From Nematostella vectensis (taxonomy: Eukaryota > Cnidaria > Anthozoa > Actiniaria > Edwardsiidae): a DNA stretch of 64,000 nt. The position numbers and the translations under genes were made by a program. The stretch covers positions 10,087,821 to 10,151,820 of the forward strand of contig NC_064043.1 of the NCBI RefSeq assembly GCF_932526225.1, written 5' to 3'. The notes beneath the pieces were generated by a model. The model was not told the origin of the DNA, made no database searches, and saw only the letters and a program-made list of their open reading frames with translations. Positions 36,068 to 47,100 of this stretch are shown here, piece by piece; position 1 is the stretch's first letter; every line of letters begins with the position of its first letter.

Positions 36068-37422
36068 ATTTAGATGCTTGCAAATGCTTGTAAATAACTC
36101 GTTGTCGTCTTGTCTGAGTTGTGCAGAATTAAAAACATTGATATACAATTAATGGACTAAATTCGACTCGTTGAAAAGGCGAGCTTAGTTACTAGATGGA
36201 AATGCGCTATATGAAGCTGAAATGGATAGGAGAGGCGAAAAAAAATCCTGATAAAAGTATCTCATTAAAAGAATGCAATTCTAATTATTCCAAGGTATTT
36301 ATAGCACACGTTCCGCTCACTGTAGCTATGTAAGGATTCCTGGTCTCCAAAACCTGAATAATTTGCATAGTCTCTCGACTGTCGGATTGGTTGCGCTCAA
36401 ACAAACTGCCGCGGTAGTTTCTGCCAATATTTTATTTGGATTTCGTACCAAGTCAAGTTAGAGCGAACTCTTTCGATCTCTTTCCCAGGTAAGGATTTCG
36501 AAAAGCATGAAAATCGTTATATGGTGGGACGATTCATAGAGGGGGAAAGGACAGATTTTTTTATTCTAATCTATTATAATTCTTTTTGCTTGGATGTCAA
36601 GGAAATGCTCGGTAGAGCTTTTGATATGAAATAGCTGGATTTTCTTTTTGTTTTGATCAAAAGTGAGAACACTTGAGTGTTAAAATCATTTGAGCTTGGC
36701 TATCAATAATCCATTTTTTGTTTCCGATTTCAAATTTAGTTCATTCCACTTACCAGGGGACTTTTTTCACTCAAAATTCACGTTTTTTTGTCCATTGCAT
36801 CGGGATGTGTAGCAAAAAAACCTGTTCGCGAGAAGTCGTAACGGAAGTGAAATCGTAACCAAATTCTCTGTCTCGAGTGTGCATTCAGAGTATAATAACA
36901 CGTTGTTGCCTTCTTTTTAGTTGTTGTTTATCTTTAGCTGACTGCCATCAAGCCAAGGTTATCCTATCTTGGATGAGACAACAAAACTTTCTTGACAATA
37001 CTCGTATCTAGGTATATTTTATTCTGATCGATGCTAATCGCCACAATTACAAATTATTAAGCAATGCCTTTTTCTTTGTCTCAAATCTTTCCTCTGACTA
37101 TAAATTGCAGATCATCTATATATGCCCCTCGCTACCAACTGACTTATCTTCCTTTGTGTCTCACATCTTTCTCACCGTTTGCACGTGTATTTCTCGTGTA
37201 GTATATCATTTCAGTGGCGGATGATTAGCATATGTAAGAGATTTCTCCTCCCCCCCCCCCTCCCTCTTGTGTTAGCAGGGGAAAATGTCATAGGCACACA
37301 GACAATTTCTTTTGGTACATGCCCCTATCTATGTCTATTGTCACTTGGGTAACCCCCCCCCCCACCCCCTTCCCTCGCCACAAATTGAATTGTCTCCCTT
37401 GTCTCCCAGAATTCCTTTCGCT
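36068..37422. other. Region upstream of the GPCR gene
   Basis: AT-rich. A possible untranslated exon ends at about 36489 (tctctttcccag|GTAAGG). A matching acceptor (cttgtctcccag) lies 13 bases before the GPCR start codon. C homopolymers occur near 37250 and 37353. Confidence 0.4.
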
Positions 37423-38661
37423 ATGCAAGTCCTAGCGGTAGCAGTGTTCGCGGTCGCCGCTGTCTTTGGTTTCCTTGGTAACATATGCGTCCTCTTCGAC
37501 TCAATCTTCACCTCGTCTTTCCGCGCCAAGTACTTCCTTAGTCTAACAGGGCTGGATCTTCTCTCGTCGATAGTCGGTCCAATCATAGCGCTCCTGACCG
37601 CGTGCTTCGGTACCAAGTGGCTCGAAAGCGTCCACGGGTCATGCGAAGCGATTGGCTTTGTAAGAAACTTCACACACATCGCTTCACCCCTAGCAATCCT
37701 AAGCTTAGTTATCTACCGACGGAGAAAATCCAAAAGTCTGATTCGGGTGAAAAGTCTACGCGTGATTATTCTCGTCACGTGGGTGATAGGCTTAGCTGTT
37801 GCCATTCCACCGCTGGTCAACTGGAACGCATACTCACCTCAGCCACCCCTGAACTTCCTGCTGGCTGAATCTTGGGTACAAGGGTCGAGGATACACGCTC
37901 ATGATTGGTTCGCTAAGTGTGTTGGCTCACGTGGTGACGCGTTCCGGTCCTATAGACGTCACAAGTTGTGTTTACAGTGGCTGCGGCATGCTCAAGAGTG
38001 CAGAGTGAATGATCCTGGATGTACCACCGTGCAAAGCTCAGGCGGGAACTCCAGTCGTGACTCCTCCTTTGAAAATCTCCTGGTTGCTTTGGCAAACTCA
38101 AAGAACGATTTTCCTAGTGTAACGGTAAGGCACAAGCAAATAAATCAACAAGAAGAACAAGAGGGTGCGACTAGCTTATCAAGAAATGTGCAAGCTGAAA
38201 GTAGCTCAGCTAAAGATTTCACCCACATTCGAAGTTATAGATACCGAAAGCATTTTACGACTAGGCTAGCCCACTTCCGGTCCACTAACTTCGCCTTAAA
38301 AGACAAGCAGAACATCCAGTTCCTGAAGCTCAAAGTCGTCGCCACGTTTGTCTCACTGATTGGCTGGATGCTGTTCTATGTGACAGTTGCTATGTCAACA
38401 GCTGACGTCAGTGTTCCACAGCTCTTGCTAGTATTTGCTGAATGGCTGCTTTACGTTCGCCCTGTGTTCTCTCCGCTGATTTACCCACTAGTATCAAAAG
38501 AGTATAGAGAAGCTTTCGTAACGATGATATTTAAGCTCAAATGCTGCCGTTTTGCTACACGCATCAATCGGAAAAAGGGCTCCGTGGAGTTAGTCAAGCT
38601 GGAAACTCAATACCAGGCTTGGGGTAAGGATGTCCCGGTTAGTTCGGTCAGCATCCTATAA
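37423..38661 (+). CDS. Divergent class A (rhodopsin-type) G-protein-coupled receptor
   Basis: Single coding exon, 412 aa from the first ATG, 13 bases after a good splice acceptor; the frame upstream contains only non-ATG starts. TM1 about aa 3-28 with G-N (N20); TM2 about 37-61 with L-D-L (D45); Cys74 before TM3; TM3 to about 98, where the D-R-Y position reads I-Y-R-R-R; TM4 about 111-130 with W120. TM6 is FLKLKVVATFVSLIGWML and TM7 ends S-P-L-I-Y-P, a variant of NPxxY, with a Cys-containing tail. No clear TM5 exists in this frame between NWNAY and the long polar third loop; a candidate appears in the +1 frame. There is no lysine at the retinal position, so it is not an opsin. Ligand unknown. 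Confidence 0.72.
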   Translation: MQVLAVAVFAVAAVFGFLGNICVLFDSIFTSSFRAKYFLSLTGLDLLSSIVGPIIALLTACFGTKWLESVHGSCEAIGFVRNFTHIASPLAILSLVIYRRRKSKSLIRVKSLRVIILVTWVIGLAVAIPPLVNWNAYSPQPPLNFLLAESWVQGSRIHAHDWFAKCVGSRGDAFRSYRRHKLCLQWLRHAQECRVNDPGCTTVQSSGGNSSRDSSFENLLVALANSKNDFPSVTVRHKQINQQEEQEGATSLSRNVQAESSSAKDFTHIRSYRYRKHFTTRLAHFRSTNFALKDKQNIQFLKLKVVATFVSLIGWMLFYVTVAMSTADVSVPQLLLVFAEWLLYVRPVFSPLIYPLVSKEYREAFVTMIFKLKCCRFATRINRKKGSVELVKLETQYQAWGKDVPVSSVSIL

Positions 38662-38703
38662 GACAGGATTTTAAGAGGAAAGCAGGAGTTTTAGAGAAAT
38701 GGA

Positions 38704-38709
38704 AATAAA
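38704..38709 (+). terminator. Candidate poly(A) signal for the GPCR gene
   Basis: AATAAA only 43 bases after the stop codon; another lies near 38965. Confidence 0.35.
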
Positions 38710-38984
38710 CTGGACTCGAGGAGAAAGCAGGAAGATATTGAAGTATCCCTCACACCGCCTTTTTTAGATGAGTATTTTGAAAGTGCTCTTTAGAAGTTCC
38801 TGACAACTCAAGCCCATTCGTGGATGAGAGTGAACGCGGCATCTATTGAATACTGTATGCATTTTACTGGATTTAGGGAGAAGAAGGGAGATATAAAAGA
38901 AGGTAAAATAATGAATTTTTAGGTGAAGGCAAGGAGGTATAGATGAGGGGAAAATACAGGACCTTAAATAAAGCTGGGAGTAAT

Positions 38985-39140
38985 AGAGGGGAGACACTAG
39001 ACTTTAAGGGAAGTCAAGGAGTTATAGAGGATGGGGAAGACACTGGACTTTAAGGCAAAAGAGGAAATTTTAGAGGAAGGAAAAGACATTGGAATTTAAG
39101 GCAAAAGAGGGAATTTTAGAGGAAGGTAAAGACACTTGAA
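38985..39140. repeat. Degenerate repeat, unit about 46 bp
   Basis: Three to four units built from ggactttaagg, then aaagaggaaattttagagga and aggaaaagac. Weaker versions continue back to about 38670, just after the GPCR stop. Confidence 0.65.
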
Positions 39141-39775
39141 TGATACATCTGAACTGGGGGAAGGGAAAGGTGGGGATCGCTTCCTCTCACTCTTATCTGC
39201 CTACCCACCAATTCATGTTGTAAAATATTATGTTACATTGAATTACCTGAGGTCTAAGTCTAGCTTTTTTCTTGAAAAACTTGTCCGTATTTTTCCTCTA
39301 GTATTTTTAGATTTGATATCCTCTAATGTTTATAGCGTATGCTTATATCAATTATAAAAAATGCAAATGCACCAACATTTCGAAATGAAATAAAAGTCCG
39401 AAACATGGATATTTTGCGACTCTGTTCAGGATCATCTTCATATACACAACAGACCAAGGCACCCCATAGGATCCGGAGAGCATAGCTGTAAGCTCAATTC
39501 ATTTTTTTGCCCTGAAGAAGTCTTATTAAAGACAAAAAATTTGGCAGAGTCGAATTCCAGTTTTTGGTGTATTGTATTCATTCTTCTGGTTCACGAACAC
39601 GACTATTTGGTTTTTTTGTATTATTCATTTTTTAGTTAACATATAGTTCTTTGAAGTCTTAGAATTGTAACTGTTCTCCATGCCATAACCACCAAATTAA
39701 ATGCACACTGACATAACGAACCAATCCAAACCCGGATAAATGATGACGTAGCGATAGTCCTTGCTACGTAGTCGC

Positions 39776-39783
39776 TGACGTCA
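39776..39783. promoter_or_regulatory. CRE-like palindrome TGACGTCA
   Basis: A perfect TGACGTCA lies about 800 bp ahead of the truncated GPCR and about 170 bp before a possible untranslated exon ending agaag|GTAGGT near 39943. TGACGTAG and CTACGTAG words lie next to it. CREB/ATF binding is known for this site; use here is inferred. Confidence 0.35.
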
Positions 39784-40568
39784 CAAGGTAGTATTCGCAC
39801 GCATCGCGAGTATTCAGCTTTCTCTCTCTTGTGATTTCACATTCATTATTGGTACCTTTTGATCTTTTTTTCATTCACAACGCTCACAGGAGCAAAAGCG
39901 AAAATTGGAAAGAGAGCGGCATTGAAAAGCATTCTCGCAGAAGGTAGGTGTTTTGATTATTTAACTTGGCATAAGAACACATTTTTATGTAATACTATGG
40001 AAGGATTGTTCCGAGGAAAGCGGTGACAAACGACTTTTTTTTCTTTCTTGTTATTTAACCTGTAACAAATAATCTTCGTAGATCTCAATGAACTTTCTAT
40101 ATATCTATTAAATATGAAAGCGCTTAAACGGGTTTACTACAAGAGTAGAACTCTTGCGGCTGGTTTTCCCTATTTCATTGCCTTGAGATCAAATTTTCGA
40201 TGAAATAGTGAAGGCATTTTCAAAACATCGTCAATCAAATCAATCGTTAGTCGCTTTACTTATCCTCCTCCTGCTATCCTTTTTTGTAACATTTAAATCA
40301 TATATCTTTTCAAGCTGATAAAATAAATAGATTTTAGATTTTCTTCAGACGAGGCAATAATACAAGATAATGCTGCTTCAAGTGCATTTATTTGAACTGG
40401 TTTTGCCCCAACCCCCTCACCCTCTCCCCCCGTTATTATTTGCCTCAAAACAAGGGGTTATATAAGGCATATTTAGGCACTAGAATTACTATTAACTCAA
40501 TCTTGTTGTTAAATGAACTAACCCTAATCATCAATTGTTTTTCCAGCAACAAAATCAGAATAATCACG

Positions 40569-41120
40569 ATGAGCGTACAAGTAGTGCTGGTCAGCGGCCT
40601 CGCGTTCTGCTGTCTCCTAGGTAACGCTTGCGTGATGATTGTATCATTCTTTACGGTAACTTTCAAGACGTTTGAAATGAATAATTTTATTCTGTTCGAG
40701 ATTTTCGTGTCCATTTTTGGTCCTTGCCTGTCATTTTACTGTGTCCACTTCAAACCTTCGTTTTTCATGGCAGAGTCAATACAGTGCAAAGTAGCAGATT
40801 TCTTGCTTTTCTTCGCTACGATTGGCTCTCTATTATCGCTGCTTTTAGTCTTTTAGTCTTTTAGTCTTTTAGTCTTTTAGTCCATGCTAAACTAGTTCAA
40901 AGGGGTGAATCAATCCGTTGGATAATCCTAGGCGGACATTTATTTAAAGCAGGGGTACTTTTCTTTTTTTTTTCCGAAATATTTTCCCAATATACATATG
41001 AATACGGTGCACTCTTTTTATTACAACACCCATTGCAAAGATATATGACACAGGCTTTACGATTTGAAAACGCAGATAGACTGGTAGTGTCAAGATTTTT
41101 TGTTGTGCCTTTACTATTCT
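40569..41120 (+). pseudogene. Broken paralogue of the class A GPCR
   Basis: The frame opens at ATG 40569, 22 bases after a TTTTTCCAG acceptor, the same layout as the intact neighbour. It encodes TM1 with LLGN, TM2, a Cys and TM3, aligning with aa 1-95 of the receptor at 37.4 kb, and then stops at 40856. The stop is created by five copies of the octamer ttttagtc. After the octamers similarity resumes: VHAKLVQRGESIRWIILGG corresponds to the second intracellular loop and TM4. No TM5-TM7 was recognised, and sequence after about 41120 is repeat. A truncated TM1-TM3 protein could still be made, but loss of function is more likely. Confidence 0.75.
40843..40882 (+). repeat. Octanucleotide repeat (ttttagtc)x5 that interrupts the GPCR frame
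   Basis: Five exact copies of an 8-base unit. The first continues the coding frame (CTT TTA GTC); the second places TAG in frame. A single copy would join the upstream and downstream coding segments. Confidence 0.93.
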
Positions 41121-41228
41121 GAACTATTATAAAACTTCCTAAACTGTCCTTTCATTTAAACTAATATTATACAAAATAATGTCAAAATGTATATATTATC
41201 TTCTGCATCGGTATATGTTACAGTAAGC

Positions 41229-41343
<115 letters not shown>

Positions 41344-41675
41344 TTTATACTATCCACTCGTAGCCAGAATTCTCTCTCGACACCTACTACAGGGAACCTC
41401 CTATCCAAATCAGCTATTTAACTTTTAGTCACATCGTATTTCCGCCTCGGCCAAAATTGTCTGCATAGTAGTCTTGTAGGCTCTAGCAGGCCCCATCCAC
41501 CCCACCCACCCTCAACCGCAAAAGCTTTTTCCCTTATTGGAGAATCGCAATACCCAAACCCCCTTCTTTCTTATTAAAAAAACGCGGTATGTTTTACAGA
41601 TATTTTACATATGAAGTTTATGCCTGAGTCCCCTCCCCCCCCCCCCCTGCGCCCAGCGAATTGACCACGCTTTTT

Positions 41676-42150
41676 TGTGTTTCGATAGCTCAACCTCTGC
41701 CTTCCTTCTGGCTACGTCTATTGTGCTTCGATCTATCGGGGTTTCATCATCGCTCAACCTCTGCCTTTCTTCTGGCTACGTCTTCTGTGCTTCGATCTAT
41801 CGGGGTTTCACCATCGCTCAACCTGTGCCTTCCTTCTGGCTACGTCTTTTGTGCTTCGATCTATCGGAGTTCCACCATCGCTCAACCTATGCCTTCCTTC
41901 TGGCTACGTCTTTTGTGCTTCGATCTATCGGAGTTCCTCCATCGCTCAACCTATGCCTTCCTTCTGGCTACGTCTTTTGTGCTTCGATCTATCGGGGTTC
42001 CTCCATCGCCCAACCTATGCCTTCCTTCTGGCTACGTCTTTTGTGCTTCGATCTATCGGAGTTCCTCCATCGCTCAACCTCTGCCTTCCTTCTGGCTACG
42101 TCTTTTGTGCTTCGATCTATCGGGGTTCCACCATAGCTTTGTATCACCGT
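41676..42150 (+). repeat. 64-bp minisatellite, about 7 copies
   Basis: Units contain ccttccttctggctacgtct, then gtgcttcgatctatcgg, then a variable ggttycmyc block and atcgctcaacct. The period of 64 is not a multiple of three, and the unit has no stop in any forward frame. Long open frames therefore run through it in all three frames, with no sign of a real protein. Confidence 0.9.
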
Positions 42151-43019
42151 TTAATGTAACAAAAATCGCCGCTTAATGTAATACTAACGCTTAATGTAAG
42201 AACAAATCAACGCTTAATGTAATAATAAAACAGTTAACGCTTTATGTAAGAAAAATTCAACGCTTAATGTAATAACGGACTTAATGGGCTTAATGTAAGA
42301 ACACTCGACGCTTAATTTAATAACCATAAATTTAACTAAGGACGAAAATACTCATATCTCATGATAAAAAACATCGTCGGACAACCACACTTGGAGAATG
42401 TCATGTAGGTGTCAAGGGGGGTGCATAAACAGTCATGTAAGGTGTGACGTCATCGCAGTGTGGTTGCCCGACGATGTTTCTATCACGAGATATGACATTT
42501 TCAAAGTGTGGTTGTACGACGATGTTTCAATCACTAGATGTGAGTATTTTCGTTTTAATAACGTCATATCTCACATGACTGTTTATGCACCCCCTTGACA
42601 CCAACATGACATTCTCCAAGTGTGGTTGTCCGACGATGTTTCAATGATGAGATATGAGTATTTTCGTCCTTAGTTAAATTTATGGTTATTACTTAAGCGT
42701 CGAGTGTTCTTACATTAAGCGTTAAGTCCGTTATGTTTCAATGATGAGATATGAGTATTTTCGTCCTTAGTTAAATTTATGGTTATTACATTAAGCGTCG
42801 AGTGTTCTTACATTAAGAGTTAAGTCCGTTATTAGATTAAGCGTTGAAAATTTCTTACATTAAGCGTTAACTGTTTTAATACATAGCGTTGATTTGTTCT
42901 TACATTAAGCGTTAGTATTACATTAAGTGGCTATTTTTGTTACATTAAGCGTTAGTGTGACATGCGGCGATTTGTGTTACATTAGGCGGCAGTTGTTACA
43001 TTAAGCGGTGATACAAGCT
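42136..43019. mobile_element. Large fold-back element (about 880 bp palindrome)
   Basis: The left end tagctttgtatcaccg is matched by the right end cggtgatacaagctta. Both arms are lined with degenerate cgcttaatgtaa / ttacattaagcg units. They converge on a core with ccttagttaaatttatggtt (inverted on the left), tgtggttgtccgacgatgtt and ttgacaccaacatgacattc. No transposase is visible. The arms show many small indels and some internal reduplication on the right. Confidence 0.82.
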
Positions 43020-43175
43020 TAACCTATGACTTCCTTCTGGCTACGTCTTTTGTGCTTCGATATATCCGCGTTCCACCATACACTATGCCTTCCTTCTTTT
43101 GTAGCATTACATTTCACCATACACATCTTTCTTGTATCCACTCATCCCTTTGCTTTAAGGGAGGGTTGCTCTATC

Positions 43176-44035
43176 GGAGCAAAATTGTCTGCATAGTAGT
43201 CTCGTAGGCTCTAGCAGGCCCCACCCACCCTCAACCGTAAAAGCGTTTTTCCCTTATTGGAGAATCGCAATACCCCAACCCCCCTCTTTCTTATTAAAAA
43301 AACGCGGTATGTTTTACAGATATTTTACATATGAAGTTTATGCCTGAGTCCCCAGTCTCCATGTTGGTGTCAAGGGGGGTGCATAAACAGTCATGTAAGG
43401 TGTGACGTCATCGCAGTGTGGTTGCCTGACGATGTTTCTATCAAGAGATATTACATTTTCCAAGTGTGGTTGTACGACGATGTTTCAATCACTAGATTTG
43501 AGTATTTTCGTTTGCATGACGTCATATCTCACATGACTGTTTATGCACCCCCTTGACACCAACATGACATTCTCCAAGTGTGGTTGTCCGACGATGTTTT
43601 TTATCACGAGATATGAGTATTTTCGTCCTTAGTTAAATTTATGGTTATTACATTAAGCGTCGAGTGTTCTTACATTAAGCGTTAAGTCCGTTATTAGATT
43701 AAGCGTTGAAAATTTCTTACATTAAGCGTTAACTGTTTTAATATATAGCGTTGATTTGTTCTTACATTAAGCGTTAGTATTACATTAAGTGGCGATTTTT
43801 GTTACATTAAGCTTTAGTGTGACATGCGGCGATTTGTGTTACATTAGGCGGCAGTTGTTACATTAAGCGGTGATACAAGCTTAACCTATGACTTCCTTCT
43901 GGCTACGTCTTTTGTGCTTCGATATATCCGCGTTCCACCATAGCACTATGCCTTCCTTCTTTTGTAGCATTGCATTTCACCATACACATCTTTCTTGTAT
44001 CCACTCATCCCTTTGCTTTAAGGGAGGGTTGCTCC
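43176..44035. repeat. Segmental duplication, copy 2
   Basis: Same ends as copy 1 but about half the length. It lacks the 64-bp array and the left arm of the fold-back element, resuming at ccatgttggtgtcaaggggg (about 43361) and carrying the core and right arm to 43885. Single-base differences from copy 1 are frequent enough to tell the copies apart. Confidence 0.82.
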
Positions 44036-44176
44036 CAGCCCACCAATGCTTTCTTCATAGCTGCTCCTTAAGCACATGTCCGGTTTATCAACCCCTGCTT
44101 TCTTCAAACAGCTTTCGGGGATCCTGTCGGTACGTCTCTTGCCTATATATAGCCCTTGCCTCTCGTCCCTCCCGTT

Positions 44177-47100
44177 TCATTTGGCCACGTGATTGATCTC
44201 CGCGATGTGTCGCGTGCCAGTGTCGCGTGGCGAATCGGTGCATTCTGGTCCGTCTGTCAGTCTTTTAACTAATGGAAGTACATTACTCATCATCTCGGTG
44301 AACCTCTTGTCGAAATCTTCCAGCTTTCGTTCCAGACTATCGAGCTTTGTCTCGATACTCACGATGCTGCAGTCCGGCCGGTTGTTGTAGCCGATCTCGA
44401 TGTGCTCTGGGTTGTACACGTGTTGGTTCAGGGGCGGGTAAAGGGGACTCTCGATCTGAAAGATCAGAGAAAATCTTCTTGGCTGCCTAGTCTACCTGCT
44501 ATATGGTAAAAATTAATTGCTAAGTCATAACGGAGGTCAGCCGTAACTGGAGATCAGAAGGGAATTAAATGATTTGAGCGCACGACAAAAATCAGCAAAG
44601 CAAATATTTCTTCAACTTTCGAACGTGTATAAGGCGTATTTGTTTCATCTATTCATCTTTACATCCTCGGGGACCCAGGGCGTCGCGGAGATCGGGCACA
44701 CAGGGAGCGAGGCTCGAGAAAGAAACAGGCAGTGTTCTTTCTTTCTTTCTCGCGCGCTCCCTGTGTGCTCGATCTCCGCGACGCCCTGGGTCCCCGAGGA
44801 TGTTCATCTTTAACGATATATAGATAAATTTGATATTGGAACTTTGTAAAAGACTACGGATACGTTACATTACATTACAGGGCAGAGGCTCTTAGAGCTA
44901 ATCAATCATATGCATAACGCCCTGCTCGGGCCGCTATGAAACTTGTCGTTGATTATAATATTAACATTTCGAGCCTTGGACCAGAAGGTAGCCCAATGTA
45001 ATGTACAATATCTTTTAAAAAAATCCTTGCGCAGTTTATTGTATTGATTGCAACGAAGGATAAATTGCGCTTCGTCTTCGATGACCTCATTCTGTAGACA
45101 ATAACGACCTAGACTTTGTTCAACCTTTTTGTAGGGACTTTTGTGCATTTTTCTATACGATATCCATCTTACTTTCCCCAGGGGGGAGGGGGGAGTGGGT
45201 CTCAATGACACACGTTTGACCTACCTCCGAGTCATCGAGGTTATAGGCGAGCTTAAGGTGGTTTGTAAAACTTTCCCTAAACTTGGAATAGACCCTGAGT
45301 ACGGAGAGTAAGTCCTGCCAATCGACCACGTGGATCTGGCAGTAGGTTTGAATTAGAAGGCTCGCATTCGCCTTGGCGGTGCGCAAGGACTGCCGGGATG
45401 TATAGTCACAACTGATAACGTCTCCCTTCCCTGTTATCAAGAAGAAAAATAAAAGAAAAAAAAGATGTATATCTAGCGATACCGTCTTGCGCTACCGTGG
45501 CCACGAAGACAAAGATAAATAAACACGGCCATTCAGGAGGTTTAAGCGAACTAGAGTTTTGGCATTTCATTTCCTTGCAAGATTACTTAACAAACATATC
45601 GAGGATTTTAAAAGTCTTTAACAACCCCCTGTAACAGATCCGACGAAACCCGACCCGACGGAAATTTTCGGCCTATCCGACGAGCTTTTTGCCTCCCCGG
45701 CACCCGGTGAAATTTCTAAATCAAGCCGACCAATTTCTTTCTTACCCGACTGGGAAATTAAGTGACCGGCGGTAAATAAAAATTAGTTGACCCGGTGGGA
45801 ATTTAAAACCAGGTGAGTTCCTCGAAAACCCGACGAAAATCTAAGTTTCGTTCGGCAAACATTTGGTAATTCAGTTTAGAATCTCAAATAACTGCACTCA
45901 CCTAGCACCAGCTCACAATGTCCGTCCTTGAGCACCTCGACAAAGCCTTTAGCGATAAAGTAAAGCTTCTTGACCTCGTCACCTTGTTTGATGAGGTATT
46001 GGCCAGGAAGATGTCGCCGAATATCGAACCGTCTCGCAAGCGCACGAAGACACCCCTCACTCGCACATTGGAACGCGGAACACTCAGCGAATAGCTTCTT
46101 GTGCAAGTGGACGCAGATGTCAGCCTGTAGGGACTCTGGGAAGCGCTTCAAAACCTGTCAAATTATTTAAAGAACGCCAATCACGCCGCCATTTTAATGC
46201 GAATAAGCTGTTGTATTTTCTATTATAAGCAATAACAAAGGAGTGGTTGATCGACATTCTTTAATGGTAAAACATATGGAAATTCTTCAAAATTCTAAAC
46301 TCTAAATTTCTCCTGTTCTACGGTTGGCTTTTTTACAGCCTCCCTTCTACTTCTCCATGGTTAATCATCACCGATCCACCCCCATGTCCTTCCCTTGGGT
46401 AATCTTAAAGTTGTTTTAGACAGCACGATTTAGTCGTATGCAACCTGCCTACGACATGTCTTAGCCCTGAATTACACACTACGCCTTTTGTAGTCGAAAG
46501 TCGTATCGAGTAGTAGCGGAGCCAGCGCGGAGCTCCATAGGTATAGAAATATGGTATAGCTATGCGACTTGGTTTTGTGGTCATCGCGCGGGTATCCTGT
46601 GGTGTCACAATCCATCCAGTCAATCGTGCAACTCCCAGGCCCCACTCGGTCTTACGTTTTTACGTATTTTTATTTTTTTACCGCCTTCAAAGTTCGTATG
46701 TTCACAGCAAAAAAGGCAGATTAAAAATAGTATTTAATGAGAAAATATGCGGATTCAAATGGGCTGAAATCGTTGAGGAACCGTTTTTTCTGAAGTACGA
46801 GCCAATAGTAAAATCTACTCGAGTGTTCGTGAAGCAACCGTTGCAGCAGCGAAAAGAGGACTACTTAGAGGCTCTACACTACCATTCTAATAATATTCCT
46901 TCACGTCTATATAACTATGGAGATCTATAAGGAGATCCTAAGAAGAAAGGGCCTTGGATTGATGTATGTTTTCAGCTATAAAAATAATTCACTTGTGTCG
47001 ACGCTTGCTAGCAGTTCACAGTTTACAACAAAAAGCGAACACAACCACACAAGCGACAAACAGAAAGCGACAAAAAACACTGCCAAGGTGAGTTTTGAAA

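Larger units (their letters stand above)
41452..43172. repeat. Segmental duplication, copy 1
   Basis: Begins aaaattgtctgcatagtagt, passes cgcggtatgttttacagata, and ends atccctttgctttaaggga followed by gggttgctc. The second copy follows immediately at 43176-44035 with the same ends. Copy 1 additionally contains the 64-bp minisatellite and both arms of the fold-back element. Confidence 0.85.

Noticed and set aside
35772..36152. 126-codon plus frame and 94-codon minus frame
   Set aside because: They arise from the 120-bp tandem duplication, which is in the receptor 3' region and has no protein similarity.
37423..38661. Opsin
   Set aside because: Tyr occupies the position where retinal-binding Lys is required, six residues before the NPxxY-equivalent.
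41661..42176. Three overlapping 100-170-codon frames
   Set aside because: The 64-bp repeat lacks stops in every forward frame, so all three open together. This is a repeat property and not a gene.
46562..46930. 122-codon frame inside the inverted-repeat-bounded segment
   Set aside because: No similarity to a transposase or other family that I recognise, low-complexity parts, and no partner exon. Left unannotated as a gene.
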